A stretch of DNA of 7,520 nucleotides from Frankiales bacterium (GTDB taxonomy: Bacteria > Actinomycetota > Actinomycetes > Mycobacteriales > SCTD01), in contig SCTD01000650.1 of NCBI GenBank assembly GCA_004299215.1, positions 1 through 7,520 of the forward strand. Direction: 5' to 3'. The position numbers were made by a program, and so were the translations under genes. This document shows positions 1 through 5,392 of this stretch, piece after piece. The first letter of the stretch is position 1. Every line of letters starts with the position of its first letter. Below the pieces are notes generated by a model. That model was given only the letters and a program-made list of their open reading frames with translations. It ran no database searches and was not told the origin of the DNA.

Positions 1-1229
1 CCCGGGCAGCCGCGGGCGGGATGGTCGCCCCGGGCGTCCGGATGCTGGACATCGACCCGGTCACCTTCGACCGCGCCTACAACCGCGTCGCCAACTCGAC
101 CCTGTGGTTCGTCGCGCACCTGCTCTACGACACCTCCAACACCCCCGTCTTCGACGCGCGCAGCCGGCGGGAGTGGGCGGCCTACCGCGAGTACGACGAC
201 GCGTTCGCGGCCGCTCTCGCCGAGGAGGCAGCGCCCGGGGCGACGGTCCTGGTGCAGGACTACCACCTGGCGCTGACCCCGAGGCAGCTGCGCGAGCGGC
301 GCCCCGACCTGCGGATCAGCCACTTCAGCCACACGCCGTGGGCGCCGCCGGAGTACTTCTGCGTGCTCCCCGAGGACGTCGCCGCCGAGGTCCTGCTGGG
401 GATGCTCGGCGCCGACGCGGTCGGCTTCCACTCGCGCCGGTGGGCGGACGCCTTCGCCCGCTGCTGCGTCGCCGTTCTCGGCGCGACCTACGACGGGCGC
501 TCGGTCGTGCACGAGGGTCGTACGACGGTCGTCTCGGTCAACCCGCTCGGGGTCGACGCCGCCGAGCTGCGCCGACGGGCCTCCGCGCACGACGTGCAGT
601 CCCGCCTGCCCGGCCTGCGGGACGTCGTCGGGGACCGGCAGCTCATCCTGCGGGTGGACCGGACCGAGCTGAGCAAGAACATCGTCCGCGGGCTGGAGGC
701 CTACCGCGAGCTGCTCCGCGGCCGGCCGCAGTGGCGCGAGCGGGTCGTGCACATCGCCCTCGCCTATCCCTCCCGGCACGACCTGCCGGAGTACCGCGCC
801 TACACCGGCGCCGTGCAGCGCGTCGCCCGCGAGGTGAACGAGGAGTTCGCGACAGAGGGCTGGCTCCCCGTGCACCTCGAGGTGCGGGACGACTACCCCC
901 GGTCGCTCGCGGCGTACGGCCTGGCGGACGTGCTGCTGGTCAACCCGCTCCGCGACGGGATGAACCTGGTGGCCAAGGAGGGGCCGGTGCTCTCCGACCG
1001 GGGGCTGTCCCTGGTGCTGTCGCGGCAGGCAGGGGCCGCCGACGAGCTCGGGGGGCACGCGCACCTGGTCAACCCGTTCGACGTCGGGCAGACCGCCGAG
1101 GCGCTGCACGCCGCGCTGTCCGAGTCGGCCGAGTCGCGACGGCGCGGCACCGCGGCGCTCGCCGAGGCCGCCACGGCGCTGCCCCCCTCCTCCTGGCTCG
1201 CCGCCCAGCTCGCCAGCCTCGCGGACTGA
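1..1229 (+). CDS. otsA: OtsA-like trehalose-6-phosphate synthase (GT20), 5'-truncated by the window edge
   Basis: GT20 glycosyltransferase, by family transferring glucose from a nucleotide sugar to glucose-6-phosphate to give trehalose-6-phosphate in the cytoplasm. The frame is open from base 3, and the first in-frame ATG (base 21) is internal: relative to about 470-500 residues in the family, roughly 55-90 N-terminal residues, including the glycine-rich loop, lie before the window. Numbering from that ATG, counterparts of the E. coli OtsA catalytic residues are present: Y20 and W29 (NSTLW), D80 (QDYH), H104 (FSHTPW), R214 and K219, and D312 to E320 (DGMNLVAKE). The usual GVDRLDYTKG loop reads RVDRTELSKN (211-220), and the usual HIPFP reads HTPWAP. 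R and K are kept but the surroundings differ, so the acceptor could differ from glucose-6-phosphate. The TGA stop is at 1227-1229 and the next gene starts 19 bases later, suggesting co-transcription. Family assignment is firm; exact substrate is uncertain. Confidence 0.9.
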   Translation, partial: RAAAGGMVAPGVRMLDIDPVTFDRAYNRVANSTLWFVAHLLYDTSNTPVFDARSRREWAAYREYDDAFAAALAEEAAPGATVLVQDYHLALTPRQLRERRPDLRISHFSHTPWAPPEYFCVLPEDVAAEVLLGMLGADAVGFHSRRWADAFARCCVAVLGATYDGRSVVHEGRTTVVSVNPLGVDAAELRRRASAHDVQSRLPGLRDVVGDRQLILRVDRTELSKNIVRGLEAYRELLRGRPQWRERVVHIALAYPSRHDLPEYRAYTGAVQRVAREVNEEFATEGWLPVHLEVRDDYPRSLAAYGLADVLLVNPLRDGMNLVAKEGPVLSDRGLSLVLSRQAGAADELGGHAHLVNPFDVGQTAEALHAALSESAESRRRGTAALAEAATALPPSSWLAAQLASLAD

Positions 1230-1248
1230 TCGCCGTACGCTCCGCGAC

Positions 1249-3423
1249 GTGCTGACCCTCACTGCGCTGCTGCGCGGCTCGGCGCGCTACGACCGGCACG
1301 GCATCGTGCGCCTGCCGCTGCAGGCGCTGGCCGGTCTCGGCGTGCAGGACGGCAGCGTGGTGCTGCTGCGCGGCCGGCGCGTCACCGGGGCGCTCGCCGT
1401 CGTGGCGCCGCTCGCCTGCCCGCCCGGGACCGCGCTCTGCGACGAGCTGCTGCTGTCGAACCTCGGCCTGCGCGACGGCGACACCGTGATGGTCGAGCCG
1501 GCCCCTCGGACGGAGGCCCGACGGATCACCGTGACCGGTGACGACGACGTCGCCCGGACCGTCGACCCGGCGGTGCTGCGGACCGCGCTGCTCGGCAAGG
1601 TGGTCACGGCGGGCGACCAGGTCTCGCTGCGACCGAGCGACCTCGCGCCACCGGCCGACTTCGCCCGGCTGCGGAGCAGCCTCACGGCCTGGCTCGGCGC
1701 CGGCTGGCCGACCCGGATCCTGCACGTCGCCGACGTGGAGCCGGCCGGACCGGCCCTCGTCACCATGGGCACGGTCGTCGGCTGGCAGGGCGGCACGACG
1801 ACGACCGGCGAGCCGACCCCGGCACCCGCACCGTCGCTCGCCTCGAACCCCGCACCACCGACACTGGCCGAGCTGCCGGGGCTGGAGAGCCAGGCCGCCT
1901 CGCTGCGCGAGTGGCTCGACCTCGGCTTCCACCACCGCGAGCTGCTGGCCCGCCTCGGCACCTCGCCCGGCATGGGCGTCCTGGTGACGGGTGCGAGCGG
2001 CTCGGGCAAGGCGTCCCTCGTCGAGGCGGTGGCGCACGCCGTCGGTGCCCGGTTCACGCAGCTCTGGGCGCCGACCCTCGCCGCGACCGACACCACGGCC
2101 GCGGCCCAGCAGCTGGTCGACGTGCTGGCCCGCGCGACCCGGGAGTCGCCCGCGGTCGTGCTGCTGGTCGACGTGGAGGCGATCGCCCCGCGGGAGGGCG
2201 CCGGGCCCTTGCTCCCCGTGCTGCTCAAGGCCATCCGCGACGTGGTGAAGGACGGCCGCGCGGCCGTGGTGTGCACGACGTCGCACCCTGAGCGGGTCGC
2301 GCCGGCGCTGCGCCAGCCCGGGACGCTGGACCACGAGCTCGCGATCCCGCTGCCCGACCGCCCGCAGCGGCTGCGCATGCTCGAGGTCAGCACCCGCTCC
2401 GTGCCGCTCGCCGACGACGTCTCGCTCGACGAGATCGCCGGCAGGACACCCGGTTTCGTCGCAGCTGACGTCAGATCACTGGTACGGGAGGCCGCCCTGC
2501 GCGCGGCGGCCCGCCAGCGCGGCGACGACGCGCCCACGCTCGCGGCCGAGGACTTCGCCGCGGCGCTGGAGGTCGTGCAGGCGAGCTCCATGGAGGGCGC
2601 CTCGCTCGAGCTCGACTCCCTGACGCTCGACGACGTCGGCGACATGGTGGAGGTGAAGGCGGCGCTGACGGAGGCCGTGCTGTGGCCGCTCGACTACCCC
2701 GACACGTTCTCCCGGCTCGGGGTCGCGCCACCGCGTGGCCTGCTGCTCTACGGCCCGCCCGGCTGCGGGAAGACCTTCCTGGTCAAGGCGATCGCCGGCT
2801 CCGGGCAGGCCAACGTGCTGTCGGTGAAGGGCGCCGAGGTGCTGTCGAAGTGGGTCGGCGAGAGCGAGCGCGCCGTCCGCGAGCTCTTCCGGCGGGCCCG
2901 CGAGTCGGCGCCGTCCATCGTCTTCCTCGACGAGGTGGACGCCCTCGCGCCCGTGCGCGGCCAGTCGACCGACGGCGGCACCACCGACCGGGTCGTCGCC
3001 GCTCTGCTCACCGAGCTCGACGGGGTCGAGTCGCTCCGGGACGTCGTGGTCATCGGTGCGACGAACCGGCCGGACCTGGTCGACCCCGCCCTACTGCGCC
3101 CGGGCCGGCTCGAGCGGCTCGTCTACGCGCCCCCGCCGGACGCCGAGGCCCGCGGTCTGATCCTCAAGGCGGCGGCCAAGACGGTGCCGCTCGCCCCCGA
3201 CGTGGACCTGGTCGAGATCGGCCGCCGCACCGAGGGCTACTCCGCAGCGGACTGCGCCGCGCTGATCCGGGAGGCCGCGCTCACTGCCATGCGCGAGTCG
3301 ATGTCGGCGACCACCGTCACCCTCGCGCACGTCGACGCGGCGCTGACGGTCGTGCGCCCTTCCCTCGACCCGGCCCAGGTGGCCGCCCTGGCCGCCTACG
3401 CCGAGAACCGCGCCAGCCGCTGA
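1249..3423 (+). CDS. Cdc48/p97-like tandem AAA+ ATPase with degenerate D1 ring
   Basis: A 724-residue protein with the p97/VCP architecture: Cdc48 N-terminal double-psi barrel (about 2-135), Pro/Ala/Thr-rich linker (about 180-205), D1 AAA+ module (about 206-447) and D2 module (about 455-705). The family unfolds or remodels proteins by pulling them through a hexamer pore; the bacterial members' role is not established. D2 is complete: Walker A GPPGCGKT (502-509), aromatic pore loop around W535, Walker B IVFLDE (557-562), sensor 1 N606, arginine fingers R620 and R623. D1 is decayed: Walker A is GASGSGKA (248-255), the catalytic Glu after D308 is absent, sensor-1 Asn is S345, the finger positions hold T359 and H362, and the GESE/pore-loop segment is unrecognisable. 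The C-terminus (AENRASR) has no HbYX proteasome-docking motif. Start is GTG 1249, where N-domain homology begins; no good Shine-Dalgarno precedes it, so translation may be coupled to otsA. Confidence 0.93.
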   Translation: MLTLTALLRGSARYDRHGIVRLPLQALAGLGVQDGSVVLLRGRRVTGALAVVAPLACPPGTALCDELLLSNLGLRDGDTVMVEPAPRTEARRITVTGDDDVARTVDPAVLRTALLGKVVTAGDQVSLRPSDLAPPADFARLRSSLTAWLGAGWPTRILHVADVEPAGPALVTMGTVVGWQGGTTTTGEPTPAPAPSLASNPAPPTLAELPGLESQAASLREWLDLGFHHRELLARLGTSPGMGVLVTGASGSGKASLVEAVAHAVGARFTQLWAPTLAATDTTAAAQQLVDVLARATRESPAVVLLVDVEAIAPREGAGPLLPVLLKAIRDVVKDGRAAVVCTTSHPERVAPALRQPGTLDHELAIPLPDRPQRLRMLEVSTRSVPLADDVSLDEIAGRTPGFVAADVRSLVREAALRAAARQRGDDAPTLAAEDFAAALEVVQASSMEGASLELDSLTLDDVGDMVEVKAALTEAVLWPLDYPDTFSRLGVAPPRGLLLYGPPGCGKTFLVKAIAGSGQANVLSVKGAEVLSKWVGESERAVRELFRRARESAPSIVFLDEVDALAPVRGQSTDGGTTDRVVAALLTELDGVESLRDVVVIGATNRPDLVDPALLRPGRLERLVYAPPPDAEARGLILKAAAKTVPLAPDVDLVEIGRRTEGYSAADCAALIREAALTAMRESMSATTVTLAHVDAALTVVRPSLDPAQVAALAAYAENRASR

Positions 3424-3438
3424 GTCCCAGCGCCTGAG

Positions 3439-4200
3439 TCACAGGAGGGTACGGAGCAGCTGCACGACGCCGGCCGGTCCGTCGACGACGACGTCGGCAC
3501 GGGCGCGGAGCCGTGGCGGACCCTCGTCGCTGCCGCTGCAGACGGTCACACCGGGCACGCCCTGCGCCCGCAGGCCGTCCACCACGTCGAAGGCCGGCAG
3601 GTCCCCCACGTCGTCGCCGGCCACCAGGACCGCGGAGGGCAGCGGGTCGCACAGCGAGAGCAGCGCGCCGCCCTTGTCGTAGCCCGGCGGGCGCAGCTCG
3701 AGCACCAGCCGACCGGGGTGCACCTCCAGCCCGGAGTCGGCGGCGACCGCCGCCACGTGCGGAGCGAGCCGGCCCAGGGCGCCGACCGGGTCGGGTGCCC
3801 GGCGGGTGTGCACCACCAGCGCGATGCCCTTGTCCTCGAGGTCGGCTCCCTCGGCGGCGAGCAGCGCGGGCAGGGCGGCGCGGGCGCGCGCCACCCCCGG
3901 CAGCTCCGCCGGCGTCGTGACCTCCGCCCCCGACCAGCGCTGCGCGCCGTACTGCCCGAGGACCACGAGGCCGGGCACGGCCGTCAGCCCGGCCAGCTCG
4001 ACGACGACGTCGGCCGGGCGGCCGGTCACCAGGGCGAGGGCTCGCACCCGCGGTGCGAGCGCGGTGAGCAGCTCGACCGCGCCGGGCGCCGGGACGGCGT
4101 CCGAGGGGCGGTCGACGATCGGCGCGAGCGTGCCGTCGTAGTCGAGCGCGACGACCGCGCCGGCGAGGTGCGTCCGCAGCGGGTCGAGGGCGTGGGTCAC
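3439..4200 (-). CDS. otsB: Trehalose-6-phosphate phosphatase (HAD superfamily, OtsB)
   Basis: A cytoplasmic HAD-family phosphatase of 253 residues (E. coli OtsB is about 266) that by family removes phosphate from trehalose-6-phosphate to give trehalose. All HAD motifs are readable: motif I DYDGT with nucleophile D20 and general acid D22; motif II VTGR with T59; motif III K176 in YDKGGAL; motif IV GDDVGD (195-200). The cap domain lies between motifs II and III (about 85-165). The GTG start at 4200 puts motif I 19 residues in, as usual for the family; the Shine-Dalgarno is poor. The gene begins 10 bases after the stop of the LytR_C gene, so it is probably the last gene of a leftward three-gene operon. 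Its 3' end faces the AAA+ gene across 15 bases with no visible terminator. It is the natural partner of the OtsA-like protein, though on the opposite strand and so under a different promoter. Confidence 0.92.
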   Translation of the reverse strand: MTHALDPLRTHLAGAVVALDYDGTLAPIVDRPSDAVPAPGAVELLTALAPRVRALALVTGRPADVVVELAGLTAVPGLVVLGQYGAQRWSGAEVTTPAELPGVARARAALPALLAAEGADLEDKGIALVVHTRRAPDPVGALGRLAPHVAAVAADSGLEVHPGRLVLELRPPGYDKGGALLSLCDPLPSAVLVAGDDVGDLPAFDVVDGLRAQGVPGVTVCSGSDEGPPRLRARADVVVDGPAGVVQLLRTLL

Positions 4201-4210
4201 CCGCGCGAGC

Positions 4211-4882
4211 CTAGGAGGCGGCGTACTCCCGCGTGACCACCACGACCAGCCCGCGGGCGGGCAGCGTCGCGAAGCGCGGCCGGACGCGCGCGATGCCGTC
4301 GAAGCGCCGGGCCAGCTCGCGGGCGGCCGCCTCCTGCCCGGCCTCGTAGTAGACCGTCGTGACGGGGATGCGACCGCGGAAGTTGCCGGTGGCCTTGACC
4401 GGCCAGCCGCCGGCCCGGAAGCGCGCCGCGGCGATGTCGGCCAGCCCGGCGCGGCGGCTGTTGTTGAGGACCGTGACAGGGATGACCACCGACGGAGCAG
4501 CCGGAGCGGTCGAGGCCGCCGGGCGCGGCGGCGCGACCGGAGCCGCGACGACCGAGGGCGCCGGCGGGTCGACCGGTGCCTCCTCGGCCTCGGGCGTGGT
4601 GGCGAGCAGCGAGGCCGGCGGTGGAGCCTGCACGACCGGACCCGGACCCTGCGACGGGTCGTCGCTGATCCAGAGCAGGGTGCCGATGCCGAGCAGCACG
4701 CCGGAGACCGACACCGCGGCTCCCGCCAGCGCGCGGCCGGGCGAGAGCCGCGCGGGGCGCGCGGCCCGCGCGGGCCGGCCGGTGCGGGTCAGCGGCCGAG
4801 CCTCGTCCGCCTGCGCGAGGTCGTCGGGGCCGGGCTGCACGGGGACAGCGTCCACCTCAGGCGCGTCCGGGGCCAGCGTCAC
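4211..4882 (-). CDS. Single-pass membrane protein with LytR_C domain (VirR-like)
   Basis: A 223-residue predicted membrane protein. Residues 1-50 form an acidic then Arg-rich cytoplasmic tail (RPARAARPARLSPGR just before the membrane), about 51-72 is one hydrophobic helix, 75-131 a Pro/Ala-rich spacer, and about 133-218 a LytR_C domain (begins IPVTVLNNSRRAGLA). The positive-inside rule places the domain outside. LytR_C is found at the C-terminus of LytR-CpsA-Psr wall-ligase proteins, but here it stands alone without the LCP catalytic domain, as in M. tuberculosis Rv0431 (VirR), linked to envelope integrity and vesicle release. An enzymatic role is not expected; scaffold or envelope binding is inference. 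Start is GTG 4882, 7 bases after the DUF3263 stop, with an AGGG at 4887-4890 overlapping that stop as a modest Shine-Dalgarno; this suggests translational coupling. The stop is TAG at 4213-4211. Confidence 0.87.
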   Translation of the reverse strand: MTLAPDAPEVDAVPVQPGPDDLAQADEARPLTRTGRPARAARPARLSPGRALAGAAVSVSGVLLGIGTLLWISDDPSQGPGPVVQAPPPASLLATTPEAEEAPVDPPAPSVVAAPVAPPRPAASTAPAAPSVVIPVTVLNNSRRAGLADIAAARFRAGGWPVKATGNFRGRIPVTTVYYEAGQEAAARELARRFDGIARVRPRFATLPARGLVVVVTREYAAS

Positions 4883-4889
4883 CTCGCCC

Positions 4890-5192
4890 TCAGGCGTCGA
4901 GACCCAGGCGGCGGGCGGACCGCGTCCGCTGGCGGGAGGAGCGCAGGCGCCGCAGGCGCTTGACCAGCATGGGGTCGGCGACGAGCGCCTCGGGCTTGTC
5001 GATGAGGGCGTTGAGCACCTGGTAGTAGCGGGTCGCGCTCATGTCGAACAGGTCGCGGATCGCCGTCTCCTTGGCCCCGGCGTACTTCCACCACTGCCGC
5101 TCGAAGGCCAGGATCGCGGTCTCGCGCTCGGTCAGGGGGGTCGCGCCGGCCGGCGCAGCCGCCACCAGGGCGGCGGGCGTGGAGCCGCTCAT
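4890..5192 (-). CDS. DUF3263 small basic protein (Rv0430-like), possible DNA binder
   Basis: A 100-residue soluble protein, first in the leftward operon. After a low-complexity Ala-rich start (1-20), residues 21-75 carry the DUF3263 core: LTERETAILAFERQWWKYAG, then KETAIRDLFDMSATRYYQVLN. Residues 77-97 form a strongly basic tail (VKRLRRLRSSRQRTRSARR). The core looks helical, and the segment around SATRYYQVLNALID resembles a helix-turn-helix, so DNA binding is plausible but unproven; the family function is unknown. The open frame continues upstream to 5450, but ATG 5192 is chosen because AGGAGG (5203-5198) sits 5 bases before it and the upstream translation is Arg-rich noise crossing the promoter region. 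The gene lies next to a LytR_C gene just as Rv0430 lies next to Rv0431 in M. tuberculosis, so the pairing appears conserved among actinobacteria. Confidence 0.9.
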   Translation of the reverse strand: MSGSTPAALVAAAPAGATPLTERETAILAFERQWWKYAGAKETAIRDLFDMSATRYYQVLNALIDKPEALVADPMLVKRLRRLRSSRQRTRSARRLGLDA

Positions 5193-5197
5193 CAGGT

Positions 5198-5203
5198 CCT
5201 CCT
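5198..5203 (-). promoter_or_regulatory. Strong ribosome binding site for the DUF3263 gene
   Basis: Read on the minus strand this is AGGAGG, five bases before the ATG whose first base is 5192. It is the best Shine-Dalgarno in the window and decides the start of the DUF3263 gene against a much longer open frame beginning at 5450. Confidence 0.85.
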
Positions 5204-5235
5204 GCGGTCGGTGTGGCAGGTGCTGCCGGGCGAGA

Positions 5236-5255
5236 GTGACAAGGTTGTAATTCAC
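5236..5255. promoter_or_regulatory. Candidate operator: GTGA-N12-TCAC inverted repeat, AT-rich island
   Basis: The 20 bases begin GTGACAA and end TAATTCAC, giving perfect 4-base arms with a 12-base spacer; the inner half does not pair. The stretch is much richer in A and T than its surroundings and lies 43 bases upstream of the DUF3263 ATG and 137 bases upstream of the glycosidase GTG. That position suits a regulator or RNA polymerase contact site for the leftward operon. No specific regulator can be named from the sequence alone. Confidence 0.35.
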
Positions 5256-5380
5256 CCGCGGCCATGAAAGCACAGGCCATCGAGGGACCCCTGCATGACG
5301 AGCAGGTGACACCCGGCCTGTTCTCCCCCCGGACCGGACACCGCGTGCCACAGTCGGACAGGTCAGGACACGGATTCCCC

Positions 5381-5385
5381 GGAGG
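5381..5385 (+). promoter_or_regulatory. Ribosome binding site for the secreted glycosidase gene
   Basis: GGAGG lies seven bases before GTG 5393, and translation from that GTG opens directly with a signal peptide. This favours GTG 5393 over ATG 5264, which has no Shine-Dalgarno and would put 43 polar residues before the signal peptide. Confidence 0.8.
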
Positions 5386-5392
5386 ACCGCTC

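Larger units (their letters stand above)
5193..5392. promoter_or_regulatory. Divergent promoter region between the DUF3263 operon and the secreted glycosidase gene
   Basis: These 200 bases separate two divergent starts and must hold promoters for both directions unless transcripts enter from elsewhere. Visible contents are an AT-richer inverted repeat (5236-5255), a decamer-phased GGACA series (5331-5370), and a Shine-Dalgarno at each end. I see no convincing -35/-10 pair with good spacing on either strand: TTGTCA (minus, 5242-5237) and TTGTAA (plus, 5245-5250) are -35-like but lack clear -10 partners. Open frames crossing the region (from 5264 rightward and 5450 leftward) are in-frame extensions of the two genes without their own ribosome sites. 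Confidence 0.6.

Noticed and set aside
2161..2199. The missing catalytic Glu in AAA+ D1 as a sequencing error or frameshift
   Set aside because: The frame is intact on both sides, the loss equals one whole codon, and other catalytic positions in the same module are changed too.
1069..2645. Long minus-strand open frames (421 and 452 residues) across the OtsA/AAA+ genes
   Set aside because: Their translations are Arg/Ala/Ser-rich low-complexity strings without domains, and they lie opposite strongly conserved AAA+ and GT20 motifs; such frames are common in GC-rich coding DNA.
3421..3440. Two TGAGTC copies 14 bases apart at the convergent gene ends, considered as a repeat or terminator
   Set aside because: They are direct, not inverted, each overlaps a gene end, and no hairpin or T tract is present; likely chance.
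5264..5392. N-terminal extension of the glycosidase starting at ATG 5264
   Set aside because: No Shine-Dalgarno precedes it, it would bury the signal peptide behind 43 residues, and a well-placed GGAGG precedes GTG 5393.
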